From positions 62,001-126,000 of the forward strand of contig CBDFFN010000022.1 in NCBI GenBank assembly GCA_965246795.1: a DNA stretch of 64,000 nucleotides, read 5' to 3'. The position numbers were made by a program, and so were the translations under genes. How positions within the stretch are numbered: the first letter of the stretch is position 1; each line of letters begins with the position of its first letter. The notes below the pieces were generated by a model, which worked only from the letters and a program-made list of their open reading frames with translations, ran no database searches and was not told the origin of the DNA. This stretch comes from JAJXWB01 sp965246795 (GTDB taxonomy: Bacteria; Pseudomonadota; Alphaproteobacteria; Rhizobiales; Beijerinckiaceae). Below, one piece after another: positions 1 to 9,007 of this stretch.

Positions 1-685
1 CGGCAAGAAAGGCAGCAGCGACATCGGTGACGTAGATGAAGTCCCGCAATTGCGAGCCATCGCCGACAACCGTGTAGGGTTTGCCCGCGAGTTTCTGGCG
101 AAAGAACACGCCGAACACCGCGCCATAAGCGCCGGTCGTGCGCACGCGTGTGCCATAGGCATTGAAGATGCAGATGGCGTTGACCGGAAGACCGTAGACC
201 TGGCCCCAGTGGAAGACCGCTTGCTCGCCCTGATATTTCGATAGCGCATAGGGATATTGCGGCGCGATCGGATGATCTTCGCGCGTCGGCGTGCCTGCCA
301 GTCCGTAGCAGGACGACGATGAGGCATAGACCAACTTCTGCACTTTCGCCGCACGCGCGCACTCGAGCACTCGTACCGTGCCCTGCACGTTGATTTCCAT
401 GTAGTCGATTGGCCGCTCGATCGACGGCACGATGTCGCCGATCCCCGCGTAGTGGAAGACGTAACTCGCGCCGTTGAACGCCTTGTGGCCCGGCTGGAGC
501 GAGCGGATGTCGGCCTTGTGGACCGTCAGCTTCGGCTCGCTCTTGTGGTGGGCAAGATTGTCCTCGTGCCCACCGGAGAAGTCGTCGATGACGCGAACCT
601 CGAAGCCGCGGTCGAGCAGCAGGTCGACGGTGTGACTGCCGATGAAGCCCGCGCCGCCCGTGACGACCGCAATGCGATCCGTCAC
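1..685 (-). CDS. NAD-dependent sugar epimerase, GalE-like (C-terminus outside window)
   Basis: Extended short-chain dehydrogenase that should epimerise or dehydrate a nucleotide-activated sugar for surface polysaccharide. About 228 residues are visible and the C-terminus runs off the left edge. The N-terminal Rossmann motif TGGAGFIGS is followed by VYASSSSCYG and the catalytic pair YPYALSK (Tyr-x3-Lys). The start is a GTG whose GTGA overlaps the stop of the upstream epimerase by 4 bp, so translation is probably coupled. It is the last visible gene of a leftward operon that begins at 3617. Family assignment is firm; the exact substrate (UDP-glucose, GDP-heptose or another) cannot be read from the sequence. 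Confidence 0.88.
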   Translation of the reverse strand, partial: MTDRIAVVTGGAGFIGSHTVDLLLDRGFEVRVIDDFSGGHEDNLAHHKSEPKLTVHKADIRSLQPGHKAFNGASYVFHYAGIGDIVPSIERPIDYMEINVQGTVRVLECARAAKVQKLVYASSSSCYGLAGTPTREDHPIAPQYPYALSKYQGEQAVFHWGQVYGLPVNAICIFNAYGTRVRTTGAYGAVFGVFFRQKLAGKPYTVVGDGSQLRDFIYVTDVAAAFLA

Positions 686-1695
686 GCCGCACTCAGACGC
701 TGCAGCCGCTTCACGTTGAAATAGGCGTCGTCGCTCATGCTGTCGGGCAACTCCCCACGCACGAACGCGCGGGTGAGCTCACGAACAGCATCCTCGATTG
801 TGAATTTCGGCTTGAAGCCGAGCACGCGTGTCACCTTGTCGGAATTGATATGGTACGAACGCAGATCGTCGGACGGCGTCGTCACGATCTCGATGTCCTT
901 GCGCTCCGGCAGCTCCTCGCGAACGACCTTGCGCACGAGATTGGCGATTTCCATTAGCGACAAATTCTGGAAGCCGACGTTGAAAATATCGCCCTGGATT
1001 TTGTCCTTCGGCGCCTCGATAAACATTTCGACGGCGTCGCAATAATCCTGAATGTGCAAGTTCGGCCGCTTCTGAGAACCGCCGAACACCGTGATCTTAT
1101 TCTTGTTGACGGCGTGATTGGTGAGGATGTTCACCGACAGGTCGAGCCGCTGGCGCGGCGCATATCCACACACGGTCGCCGGACGGAAGGTAACGCCCGT
1201 AAAATTGTCGTCGATATGCTTGTTGAGCAGCGGCTCGCACATCCCCTTATACTTGTTGTAGAGCGTCAGCGGCACGAGCGGATGATCTTCCGTCACGTCC
1301 GGATGCTCCGACACGCCATAGACCGACGACGACGAGGCGTAGACGAAGCGCTTCACACCGGCGTTCTTCGCGGCCAGAACCATCGGTTCAAACGCGTCGA
1401 GATTGACCGAGGTCGAGAGATTCTCGTCGAGCTCGAAGCTCGCGTCGTTCGAGATGCAGGCGAGGCTCGCGAAAACGTCGTGGCCCTTCACCGCCTCGGC
1501 GAGCTTCGCTGTGTCGCGGATGTCGCCTTTGATAATCTTGAGGTTCGGATGGTCCTTCGGCAGGAAATCGTCGCCGAAATACATGATGTCGAAAATCGTG
1601 ACCTTGTAGCCCGACTTCAGAAGCTGCGGCACGAGCCGGCTGCCGCAATAGCCGGCGCCGCCGGTCAGAAAGATGTTTTTGAATTGCTTGGCCAT
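682..1695 (-). CDS. NAD-dependent epimerase/dehydratase
   Basis: 337-residue extended SDR. It opens with FLTGGAGYCGSRL (the nucleotide-binding loop, with Cys where Ile is usual), then has YASSSSVYG and the catalytic YNKYK. It should modify a nucleotide sugar in the cytoplasm. I chose the ATG at 1695 because a purine-rich AAAGGGG lies just upstream on the coding strand and the Rossmann motif follows directly; a longer open frame continues upstream but is not needed. A 61-bp gap separates it from the transaldolase gene upstream, and it overlaps the next epimerase by 4 bp. Two tandem epimerases beside heptose genes suggest synthesis of a modified heptose or 6-deoxy sugar. That is inference. Confidence 0.88.
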   Translation of the reverse strand: MAKQFKNIFLTGGAGYCGSRLVPQLLKSGYKVTIFDIMYFGDDFLPKDHPNLKIIKGDIRDTAKLAEAVKGHDVFASLACISNDASFELDENLSTSVNLDAFEPMVLAAKNAGVKRFVYASSSSVYGVSEHPDVTEDHPLVPLTLYNKYKGMCEPLLNKHIDDNFTGVTFRPATVCGYAPRQRLDLSVNILTNHAVNKNKITVFGGSQKRPNLHIQDYCDAVEMFIEAPKDKIQGDIFNVGFQNLSLMEIANLVRKVVREELPERKDIEIVTTPSDDLRSYHINSDKVTRVLGFKPKFTIEDAVRELTRAFVRGELPDSMSDDAYFNVKRLQRLSAA

Positions 1696-1756
1696 TTCGG
1701 CACCCCTTTGATCTTGATCGGGTTCGGTCGACGCTATCGCGCGCGGCCGCGGAAAT

Positions 1757-2482
1757 TCACGCGCGGATGCTGAAGCCCGACAATGTGGCGTCTCTGTGGA
1801 ACATCTGGACGGTCTCCAGCGAGTAGTCCACCAGGTCTTTGCCGACGAGCGACAGTTTCGCGAGAATATCGCCTGTCGCCGTGATGATGTCGCTGCCCGC
1901 CTGCTCGGCATGGAACACGTTCAGCAGCTCACGCGGGCTCGCCCACAGAAGCTGCGCCGACGGGCAGGCGGCCTTCAACACCTTGCGGCACTCGACCATG
2001 TGCGGCACGGGATCGACGCCGGTGTCGGCGATGCGGCCTGCGAAGACAGAGACGATTGCCGGCGGGCCGTCTTTCAATGCCTTGCCGACCTGCTCGACCT
2101 GCGCGACCGTCATGATCGCCGTGATGTTGAGCGCGATGCCCTCGCCCGAGAGCTTCTCGATCACCGGTCCGGTGAAGACGCCCTTGGTGTTCGTCACGGG
2201 AATTTTGACGTTGACGTTCTTGCCCCATTTCGCGATGGCGTGGCCCTGCGCGAGCATGCTGTCGTTGTCGTCGGCAAAGACTTCGAAGGAAATCGGCCGG
2301 TCCGGGATCGCTGCAATGACTTTGTGTGCGAAGGCTTCGTAATCGGTGATGCCGGCCTTGCGCATCAAGGTCGGATTGGTCGTGAAGCCAGAGATCGCCG
2401 GGTTCTTGTAGAGCGCCATCATCTCGTCGAGATTGGCGCCGTCGGCGTAAAGCTTGATCTTGAGTTTCGGAGGGCTGCTCAT
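1757..2482 (-). CDS. Transaldolase, short (TalA/FSA-like) form
   Basis: 241-residue class I aldolase-fold protein. Landmarks are GFTTNPTLMRKAG near residue 32, the Schiff-base lysine at residue 93 in NVNVKIPVTNTKG, and SVFAGRIADTG. Transaldolases exchange a dihydroxyacetone unit between sugar phosphates, for example forming sedoheptulose 7-phosphate. The length fits the short bacterial type rather than the ~320-residue pentose-phosphate enzyme. The ATG overlaps the stop of the phosphatase gene upstream (ATGA). Its position between heptose-phosphate genes and epimerases suggests that it supplies or reshapes sedoheptulose 7-phosphate for the polysaccharide pathway, rather than serving central metabolism alone. 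Confidence 0.85.
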   Translation of the reverse strand: MSSPPKLKIKLYADGANLDEMMALYKNPAISGFTTNPTLMRKAGITDYEAFAHKVIAAIPDRPISFEVFADDNDSMLAQGHAIAKWGKNVNVKIPVTNTKGVFTGPVIEKLSGEGIALNITAIMTVAQVEQVGKALKDGPPAIVSVFAGRIADTGVDPVPHMVECRKVLKAACPSAQLLWASPRELLNVFHAEQAGSDIITATGDILAKLSLVGKDLVDYSLETVQMFHRDATLSGFSIRA

Positions 2483-3039
2483 GGCGACGCGGTGTACTCT
2501 TTCAGGATCCAGTCGGTGACCTCGCACAGCGAGCGCGCGACGAAGTCGGGACGCTCCGGCGGCGCTTCCGCCGTATAGCCGAGGTCGATGAAGGCAGTGC
2601 GGCAGCCGGCAGCCTCGCCGGCGACGATGTCGCTGGCGCGGTCCCCGACCATGATGCTCGCAGTGAGGTCGATGTCGTTGTCGCGCGCCGCGTCGCGCAG
2701 CATGCCGGGCAGCGGCTTGCGGCAATCGCAGGCATCATCGCGCGTGTGGAAACAGACACGGACGTCGTCGACCGGCAGCGCGGCGCAGAGCCGGTCGTGC
2801 ATCTGCGCGACGATCTCGCGCTGCACGCGGCCCGCGCCGACATCGGGCTGGTTGGTCACGACGATGAGCCGGAAGCCGGCGTCCTTAAGCCGGTCGAGGC
2901 AGGGGCGCGCATCGGGGATGATCGCAAAGCCGTCGAGCGTCGTCGGCGCAAAGCTGCGGCCGTCGCGAAAATCGGGCCGGACGAGCACGCCGTCGCGGTC
3001 GAGAAACACCGCGCGTCGCTGTTGCGGCGCGGCTACCAT
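2479..3039 (-). CDS. gmhB: HAD phosphatase, D-glycero-D-manno-heptose-1,7-bisphosphate phosphatase-like
   Basis: 186-residue HAD-IIIA phosphatase. The nucleophile motif is FLDRDGVLV, motif II is VVTNQ, the zinc-loop ligands are in CFHTRDDACDC, and the C-terminal acidic motif is MVGDRASDI. GmhB enzymes remove the 7-phosphate from heptose 1,7-bisphosphate in ADP- or GDP-heptose synthesis. The ATG at 3039 overlaps the upstream isomerase by 7 bp; an upstream in-frame extension to 3087 lies wholly inside that gene and was rejected. Its partner, a SIS-domain isomerase, lies directly upstream. No heptose kinase or nucleotidyltransferase is visible, so those would be beyond the left edge or elsewhere. 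Confidence 0.85.
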   Translation of the reverse strand: MVAAPQQRRAVFLDRDGVLVRPDFRDGRSFAPTTLDGFAIIPDARPCLDRLKDAGFRLIVVTNQPDVGAGRVQREIVAQMHDRLCAALPVDDVRVCFHTRDDACDCRKPLPGMLRDAARDNDIDLTASIMVGDRASDIVAGEAAGCRTAFIDLGYTAEAPPERPDFVARSLCEVTDWILKEYTASP

Positions 3040-3617
3040 TTCGTGCTGTTCTGCTGCAGGGCCGGGTGGCAGACGAGACAGTGCCACACGACGGCCTGAT
3101 AGGCCTCCGACAGCGGCGTAATATGCGCCGCATTGACCTGCGGGATCACCACGACCTGGTCGGCATGGGCTGCCGCATGTCCGTCCGGCTTGCCGACGAT
3201 GGCGAAAATCTTCGCCCCGCGCTCTTTCGCCAGATCGATCGCAGTGACGAGGTTGGGGCTCACGTTCTTAGCGGCATTGCCGCCGCCAACGGAGAGAATG
3301 AAGAGCGCGTCTTTCGCGCCGAGACGGCTGACCTTCAGCCAGGCCGAGAAGATCGTGTCCCAGCCTTCGTCGTTTGCGCGGGCCGTCAGCTCGGAGACAT
3401 TGTCCGTCGGCGCATAGGTCTCGATCCCGCACAGCTTGCGGAAATCGTTGACGGCATGGCCGCAATTGCCGGCGCTGCCGCCGACGCCGAGGAAGAATAG
3501 GCGGCCGTCGCGCTCCCGCAGGGCCACGAGGTCCTGCGCCATCGCTTCGACCGTGCCGTGGTCGAGCTGCGCCGCGATGGTCGCAACCTCTTGAAAAAAG
3601 CTTGCGGAATGGGTCAT
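3033..3617 (-). CDS. gmhA: SIS-domain sedoheptulose-7-phosphate isomerase-like protein
   Basis: 194-residue SIS-fold sugar isomerase with LFFLGVGGSAGNCGHA (phosphosugar-binding loop), then LFILSVGGGN and a conserved GAKIFAIVGKPDG strand. GmhA converts sedoheptulose 7-phosphate to heptose 7-phosphate, the first committed step of heptose synthesis. It is the first gene of a leftward operon with a GmhB-like phosphatase, a transaldolase and two epimerases. The promoter should lie in the ~90-bp space shared with the divergent epimerase at 3707. The substrate is inferred from family and neighbours, because SIS proteins vary. Confidence 0.83.
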   Translation of the reverse strand: MTHSASFFQEVATIAAQLDHGTVEAMAQDLVALRERDGRLFFLGVGGSAGNCGHAVNDFRKLCGIETYAPTDNVSELTARANDEGWDTIFSAWLKVSRLGAKDALFILSVGGGNAAKNVSPNLVTAIDLAKERGAKIFAIVGKPDGHAAAHADQVVVIPQVNAAHITPLSEAYQAVVWHCLVCHPALQQNSTKW

Positions 3618-3706
3618 TCGGACGGGGTTGTCAGAGAAGGCGGCGGCTTAGCAGGAGCCTCCCCGATGTGCAATTTCTGGACGGCTTTTGAGCAAGTGGG
3701 TTGGGG

Positions 3707-4612
3707 ATGGCGCAGGGCCATGTACTGGTAACCGGTGCTTCCGGCTTCATCGGCCGCTGGGCGCTGGCAGAATTCGCGGATCGCGGAGTGGAGGCTGTCG
3801 GCGTGTCGCGGCATCCGTCGCCCTCGAAGCGCGTGCTCGCCTGCGACCTGACGGACGCCGCCGCTGTCAAGCGGCTGGTCGAGACCGTGCGGCCTGCAAC
3901 GATCCTGCATCTCGCCTGGTCGACCGAACACGGGGCGTTCTGGTCCTCGCCGGCCAATCTCGACTGGGCAGCGGCGACGCTGCATCTCGCGCGCGTCGCG
4001 GCCAGCGTCGGCACGACGCGCTTCGTCGGCGTCGGCACCTGTTTTGAATACCAGCATCCCGACGACGGCCCGTGCATCGAAGCGAGCACGCCCATCGTCC
4101 CACGCACGCTGTACGGCGTGGCCAAGGACGCGACACGCCGCGTACTCGCGGAATTCGGCACGTTTTCCTTCGCCTGGGCGCGGCTTTTTTACCTCTACGG
4201 GCCGCACGAGGACGCGCGCCGACTGGTCCCCTCCGTCGCGCGTCGTCTGGCGGCCGGCGAGCCCGCGCCTCTGTCGGCCGGCCTTGCGGTCCGCGACTTC
4301 ATGGACGCGCGAGATGCTGGCAGCGCGCTCGCCGCTCTGGCACTGTCGCCGGTTGAGGGTGCGGTGAACGTCGCGAGCGGGCAGGGCGTCAGCGTTCGCG
4401 AGATCGCGGAGCGGCTCGGGCGTCTTTCCGGCACGCCAGACATCCTGCGCTTCGGGGAATTGCCCGACCGAGACGAGCCTCCGACAATTGTCGCCGACGT
4501 GACGCGCCTGCGCGACGAGGTCGGCTGGACGCCCGAGCGCGACTTAAATCGCGGGCTTGCCGAATGCTATTCGTGGTGGAACGACCGCGTCGCCGCGCAC
4601 TCGCGGCTCTAA
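3707..4612 (+). CDS. NAD-dependent epimerase/dehydratase
   Basis: 301-residue extended SDR with VLVTGASGFIGRW at the N-terminus, FVGVGTCFEY around the catalytic Thr/Ser position and LYGVAKDATR (Tyr-x3-Lys). It is divergent from the heptose operon and precedes a CmcI-like gene and a glycosyltransferase. The ATG at 3707 is preferred over a TTG two codons upstream because the Rossmann strand begins at once. It probably acts on a nucleotide-linked or carrier-linked sugar of a surface glycan. Substrate unknown. Confidence 0.85.
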   Translation: MAQGHVLVTGASGFIGRWALAEFADRGVEAVGVSRHPSPSKRVLACDLTDAAAVKRLVETVRPATILHLAWSTEHGAFWSSPANLDWAAATLHLARVAASVGTTRFVGVGTCFEYQHPDDGPCIEASTPIVPRTLYGVAKDATRRVLAEFGTFSFAWARLFYLYGPHEDARRLVPSVARRLAAGEPAPLSAGLAVRDFMDARDAGSALAALALSPVEGAVNVASGQGVSVREIAERLGRLSGTPDILRFGELPDRDEPPTIVADVTRLRDEVGWTPERDLNRGLAECYSWWNDRVAAHSRL

Positions 4613-4699
4613 TGCGCATGTCCTCGTCGCCGAACCGGGTTCCACTTCGGCGGGACATGCTCTAGCACCCGTCGTACCTTCCTCCGAGAGCCCCGCTGA

Positions 4700-5458
4700 A
4701 TGCAGATCACCATCGATACGGACCGACGCGAAATTCGCCGCGACGATGGCACGTCGGTCGCGCTCTATTCGGACGACGGCTTTCGCGCGATCGCGGACAT
4801 CTGGCTGAAGGTCGCTTGGAACCAGAAGTACAGCTACACCTTCTCGTGGCTCGGCGCGCCGATCATCCAGATTCCCGACGACATGCTGCGCACGCAGGAG
4901 GCGATCTTCGCGCTGCAGCCGGACGTTATCGTCGAAACGGGCGTAGCACATGGCGGCTCGCTGATCTTCTCGGCTTCGCTCTGCAAGTTGATGGGCAAAG
5001 GCCGCGTCATCGGCATCGACATCGAAATCCGCCCGCACAACCGCAAGCGCATCGAGAGTCATGCGATGTCGCCGCTCATCACGCTGCTCGAAGGCTCGTC
5101 GACCGATCCCGCGATCGTCGCGAAGGTGCGCGAAGCGATCAAGCCCGGCGAAACGGTGATGGTGATCCTCGATTCCAATCACACTTACGCGCATGTGCGC
5201 GACGAACTCGAAGCCTATGCGCCGCTGGTGACAAAAGGCTCGTACATCGTTTCCACCGATGGCTTCATGCGCGATCTCACCGACGTGCCGCGCGGTAATC
5301 CCGATTGGGAAAAGGACAATCCCGCTAATGCGGCCGAGGATTTTGCGGCAAAGAGTCCGGCCTTCGTGATTCAGGAGCCGGCGTGGCCGTTCAACGAATC
5401 CACGCTCGGCGGCAACATCACGCATTGGCCGAGTGCGTGGCTGAAGCGCGTCGGCTGA
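4700..5458 (+). CDS. CmcI-family cephalosporin hydroxylase / sugar O-methyltransferase-like protein
   Basis: 252 residues with a SAM-type Rossmann core: VDIVETGVAHGGS-like loop (IVETGVAHGGSLIF near residue 80), then RVIGIDIEIRPHNR and VILDSNHTYAHV, all typical of the CmcI family. Despite the family name, members next to glycosyltransferases are usually rhamnosyl or sugar O-methyltransferases. Here it lies between an epimerase and a GT2 glycosyltransferase, so O-methylation of a surface sugar is the likeliest role. This is inferred from context. No signal peptide is seen; it should be cytoplasmic. Confidence 0.78.
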   Translation: MQITIDTDRREIRRDDGTSVALYSDDGFRAIADIWLKVAWNQKYSYTFSWLGAPIIQIPDDMLRTQEAIFALQPDVIVETGVAHGGSLIFSASLCKLMGKGRVIGIDIEIRPHNRKRIESHAMSPLITLLEGSSTDPAIVAKVREAIKPGETVMVILDSNHTYAHVRDELEAYAPLVTKGSYIVSTDGFMRDLTDVPRGNPDWEKDNPANAAEDFAAKSPAFVIQEPAWPFNESTLGGNITHWPSAWLKRVG

Positions 5459-5477
5459 CGGCGCAGGTCATCCCGGT

Positions 5478-6893
5478 TTGAGCGAACGGCCAAAATTTTC
5501 CGTCATCGTGCCGACGCGCAATCGCGCGCGGACACTGCGGCATACGCTTCGCACGTGTCTCGATCAGACGTTCGACGATTTCGAAGTCGTCGTCAGCGAC
5601 AATTTCTCCGACGACGACACGCCTGACGTCATCGCGGCGCTGTCCGCAGAGAATCCGCGGCTGCGCGGCGTAAGAACGACCTCGTATCTGTCGATGTCAC
5701 GCAATTTCGCCAACGGCCTCGCGCATGCGCGCGGCGAGAACGTCATCTTCATCGGCGATGACGATGGGCTCCTGCCCTTCGGTCTCGAACTTCTCGCACG
5801 CTTGCTGGACGCGTATCCGCACGTCGATGCCGTCCGCTGGCGGCCGCCGTTTTTCTGGTGGCCGCACGCGAAGGATTACGCGTTCCGTTTCCCCGCGACG
5901 GACTTTGGACAGCCGCGGCTGACGGAACTGGCCAAAGATGTTCTGCCTCGTGTGACGCATCCGAAAATCCTGAACTTCTTCGAGATGACGGGCTTCACGC
6001 TCTACCACGGCTGCTGGCGGCGTTCGGTGCTCGACAAGGCTGTCGCGGAAGGCGTCGATCTCTTCGACGGGCCGATCCCCGATGTGCTTTCGTCAATCTA
6101 CGGCCTGCATTTCGCGCGTGCGTGTTTATTCGCGGAAGCGCCGGCCTCCATCATGGGCGTGTCCGGCAAGAGCAATGGCTGGGCGACGTCGATCGCAAAA
6201 CCCAGCGAAGAGCAGAAGCTGATGCGCGCCGATTTCGCGCAGCGCTCGCGCGGTGATTTTCCCGACGCGCCGCCGATCACCTTCTCCTACATCGTCTGTT
6301 CGCCTTATCTCGGCAGTCTGCTCACTTACTGGCAGCGTATGCATGGCTCGCTCGCGACATTCGATCACGAGGCGTGGCGAGCGATTTTCCTTAACCAGCT
6401 CACGTTCAACTACGACGGCGACGCGGATTTGCGGCGCGATTTCGACGCGCACGTCGCCTGGTTGAAGAGCCACGGCGCGGTCGAAGCGCGCGGTATCACG
6501 GTGCAGGATGTGGCCGATTGCCGTGCGGCCGGGTTGAAGATTGCCGAGATGCCGGAAGCCGTCGCGGCACACCGGCCGCCATTCTCGGAGATTTTTGCCC
6601 GTACGATTCCCGGGACCGGGCCGCCGATGAGTGCGACGCCGCTCAAACGGCATGGCGGCGCCTATGTCGGTGCGGCGCATTCCGACGACGTCGAATTCTC
6701 GATCGCCGATTTCGCCGATCTTCTGATGCGCGCCTTCGGCATCCGTCGCGACATGGTCGCGACGACGATCGCGAACGATCCGGCCGCTTGGACCCGTATC
6801 GCGCTGACCGGGCTGGAGCGGCAACGGTTCGCGCGCAGCCGGCTGACGCGGCCGCTCGTGCGGCAGTACTTCCGCACACCCGGACAATTGTAA
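5478..6893 (+). CDS. Glycosyltransferase family 2 protein
   Basis: 471 residues. The N-terminal ~230 form a GT-A domain: FSVIVPTRNRARTL, DDFEVVVSDNFSDD (nucleotide-sugar acidic residues) and the metal-binding-type IFIGDDDGL near residue 93. The C-terminal half has no motif I recognise and contains no clear transmembrane segment. The start is a TTG 20 bp after the CmcI-like gene; no ATG precedes the first GT-A strand, so an unusual start is needed. It should transfer a sugar during assembly of the surface glycan modified by the neighbouring enzymes. Confidence 0.85.
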   Translation: MSERPKFSVIVPTRNRARTLRHTLRTCLDQTFDDFEVVVSDNFSDDDTPDVIAALSAENPRLRGVRTTSYLSMSRNFANGLAHARGENVIFIGDDDGLLPFGLELLARLLDAYPHVDAVRWRPPFFWWPHAKDYAFRFPATDFGQPRLTELAKDVLPRVTHPKILNFFEMTGFTLYHGCWRRSVLDKAVAEGVDLFDGPIPDVLSSIYGLHFARACLFAEAPASIMGVSGKSNGWATSIAKPSEEQKLMRADFAQRSRGDFPDAPPITFSYIVCSPYLGSLLTYWQRMHGSLATFDHEAWRAIFLNQLTFNYDGDADLRRDFDAHVAWLKSHGAVEARGITVQDVADCRAAGLKIAEMPEAVAAHRPPFSEIFARTIPGTGPPMSATPLKRHGGAYVGAAHSDDVEFSIADFADLLMRAFGIRRDMVATTIANDPAAWTRIALTGLERQRFARSRLTRPLVRQYFRTPGQL

Positions 6894-6968
6894 GGGCGGC
6901 GTTAACCGCACCAGGTGTTAAGTTTCTGACCCAGGGGAACCTAAAGGCTGACTTAAGGTCATGACCCT

Positions 6969-8243
6969 ATGGTCGCGCGAGTGAGACGCGCCATCAGCTC
7001 CCTTCTTCGCCGCTTTGCCGGGGATCGCTCCGGTATGATGGGCGTCATCGTCGCTGTGGCGGCGCCGGCCATCTTCGCCATGTCCGGCTTTGCCATCGAC
7101 TATACCGCGGCTTCCCGTGCGCGCACCCGCGTCCAGAACGCCGCCGACACCGGCGCGCTTGCCGGCGCGGCCTCGCTGCGTCTCGCCAACAATACTTCGG
7201 CGGCGGCCGCGAGCATTGCGGAATCGCAGGCGAAAACCTCGGCTATGCCGCTCGCAAATGTAAGCGCGACGGCCACCGTCACCGCAGGCGATGTGTTCAT
7301 CGAAGTTGGCGCGGACGTGCCGACGACCGTCATGAAAATGTTCGGCACTGCGAATGTTCACGTGGCCGCCAGAGCCCGCGCAAAGGTCGTTGGAAGCACG
7401 CCGACCTGCGTGCTCGTTCTCGATCCGTCCGTAAAAGGAGCGTTCGACATCGACCAGGCGTCGATATCTGCCAATGGCTGCGGCGTCTACTCCAATTCCA
7501 CCGCTTCTACCTCCATGTCGCTCGACAAAGGAGCTACGCTGGCCGCTGCCATAGCCTGTTCGAGCGGCGGTGCGGTCGCGTCGGGTGGCGCGAGCTACAA
7601 TCCTAGCGCCCAAACTGACTGCCCCGCTCGCGTCGATCCGCTGCTCGATCGACCGGCGCCGACAGTCGGCGCTTGTACTACCAGCGGGCTCAAGCTGATC
7701 GTCGCGACGATCCTGGCACCGGGAGTCTATTGCGGCGGCCTCGAGGTGAAGGACAATGTCGCCGTGATGTTCTTGCCCGGCACCTATATCGTGAAGGACG
7801 GCCCGCTGAAGCTCAACGGAAATGCCGTCATGACCGGAAATGGTGTCAGCTTTTTTCTAACGGGCACGAACGCCACACTCGACATCAATGGCCAAGCGGC
7901 GATGGACCTGTCTGCGCCCGCTTTTGGTCCGATGGCCGGCATTCTGTTCTTCGAAGACCGTGCGGCGCCGCTCGGCAACACGCACAAGCTCAACAGCCGC
8001 AATGCGCCGAACCTGCTCGGCACCGTCTATCTTTCCCGCGGAACGCTCGAAGTCGGCGCCAAGGGCGGCTACGCCACGACGGGTGCCGGCCTCGCGCAGA
8101 ACTCCGCCTGGACCGTGATTGTGGCCCGGCAGCTCTCCATCAACGACAAGATCAACGTCGTGATGAACACCAACTATGGCGCGACTGTCGTGCAGCCACC
8201 GGCGGGCGTTGCGCCGAACGGGCAGGTGCGGCTGGTGCAATGA
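6969..8243 (+). CDS. TadG/TadE-like pilus-assembly-related exported protein
   Basis: 424 residues. The N-terminus has a basic stretch then a single hydrophobic segment (about residues 22-45) followed by FAIDYTAASRARTRVQNAAD, the standard TadE/TadG 'Tad' signature of proteins that assist Flp-pilus assembly at the cell envelope. The rest (residues ~140-420) is Gly/Ala/Asn-rich with repeated short beta-strand-like segments such as MFLPGTYIVKDGPLKLNGNA, suggesting a beta-helix. No other tad or cpa gene is in the window, so it is an orphan. Its stop overlaps the start of an EAL-domain gene (ATGA). Confidence 0.82.
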   Translation: MVARVRRAISSLLRRFAGDRSGMMGVIVAVAAPAIFAMSGFAIDYTAASRARTRVQNAADTGALAGAASLRLANNTSAAAASIAESQAKTSAMPLANVSATATVTAGDVFIEVGADVPTTVMKMFGTANVHVAARARAKVVGSTPTCVLVLDPSVKGAFDIDQASISANGCGVYSNSTASTSMSLDKGATLAAAIACSSGGAVASGGASYNPSAQTDCPARVDPLLDRPAPTVGACTTSGLKLIVATILAPGVYCGGLEVKDNVAVMFLPGTYIVKDGPLKLNGNAVMTGNGVSFFLTGTNATLDINGQAAMDLSAPAFGPMAGILFFEDRAAPLGNTHKLNSRNAPNLLGTVYLSRGTLEVGAKGGYATTGAGLAQNSAWTVIVARQLSINDKINVVMNTNYGATVVQPPAGVAPNGQVRLVQ

Positions 8244-9007
8244 TCGACATCACGCGCGAGGAACTGGCTGCCGCCATTGCGCGGGACGAGATTTCGCTCG
8301 CCTATCAGCCGCAATTTACATCGGACGGCGCGCGCATCGTGTCGGTCGAGTCGCTCGTGCGCTGGCAGCATCCGAGGCACGGCTTGTTATCGCCCGTGCA
8401 TTTCCTCACGCTTGCGGAAAAATACGGTCTGATGCTGCCGTTGACGGAAGGACTGATCGACCGCGCGTGCCGTGAGGCGTTGCCGTGGAGCGGCATATCG
8501 GTCGCCGTGAACATTCCGCCGGCGGATATTTCGCCCGATCTCGTCGACACGGTGAAGGCTGTTCTCGCACGACGCGCGTTCCCGCCGGAGCGGCTGGAAG
8601 TCGAGATCACCGAAACATCGGTCTTCAGTGACTGGGAGGCCGCCGAACGCACACTCGGCGCACTTCGCGCGCTCGGCATCCGCATCGCACTGGACGATTT
8701 CGGGACCGGCTATTCCAGTCTTTCACTGCTGCGCCGGCTACCGATCGACAAGGTCAAGATCGACAAGTCCTTCGTCGACGATATCGGCTCGCTGAAGTCG
8801 GCCTCAATCGTCCATGCCGTCATCGCGCTTGCTCGCGCCATTGGCCTGAAGATCACGGCGGAAGGCATCGAGAGCGTCGAGCAGCAGAAATTTTTGCGCA
8901 CCGCGGGATGCCATTATCTCCAGGGCTATCTGTTTTCGCGACCGGTGCCGCCAGCCGCCGTGCCTGCGCTGCTCGCAAAGGTAAATACGATCACGCAGGT
9001 TGCATGA
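8240..9007 (+). CDS. EAL-domain cyclic-di-GMP phosphodiesterase
   Basis: 255 residues, a stand-alone EAL domain. Catalytic landmarks are present: ESLVRW (an ESL version of EAL), VNIPP, EITET, DDFGTGYSS, KIDKSFV and AEGIES, so hydrolysis of c-di-GMP to pGpG is plausible. No sensor or GGDEF domain is fused. The ATG overlaps the stop of the TadG-like gene (ATGA), which suggests coupled synthesis and a link between c-di-GMP and the surface appendage. Its 3' end overlaps the convergent response-regulator gene by 17 bp. An open frame continues upstream to 7673 but is only a shadow of the TadG-like gene. Confidence 0.9.
   Translation: MIDITREELAAAIARDEISLAYQPQFTSDGARIVSVESLVRWQHPRHGLLSPVHFLTLAEKYGLMLPLTEGLIDRACREALPWSGISVAVNIPPADISPDLVDTVKAVLARRAFPPERLEVEITETSVFSDWEAAERTLGALRALGIRIALDDFGTGYSSLSLLRRLPIDKVKIDKSFVDDIGSLKSASIVHAVIALARAIGLKITAEGIESVEQQKFLRTAGCHYLQGYLFSRPVPPAAVPALLAKVNTITQVA

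Noticed and set aside
7673..8239. Long upstream extension of the EAL reading frame
   Set aside because: This part is out of frame with the TadG-like gene and has no domain. The ATG at 8240 with an ATGA overlap is the natural start.
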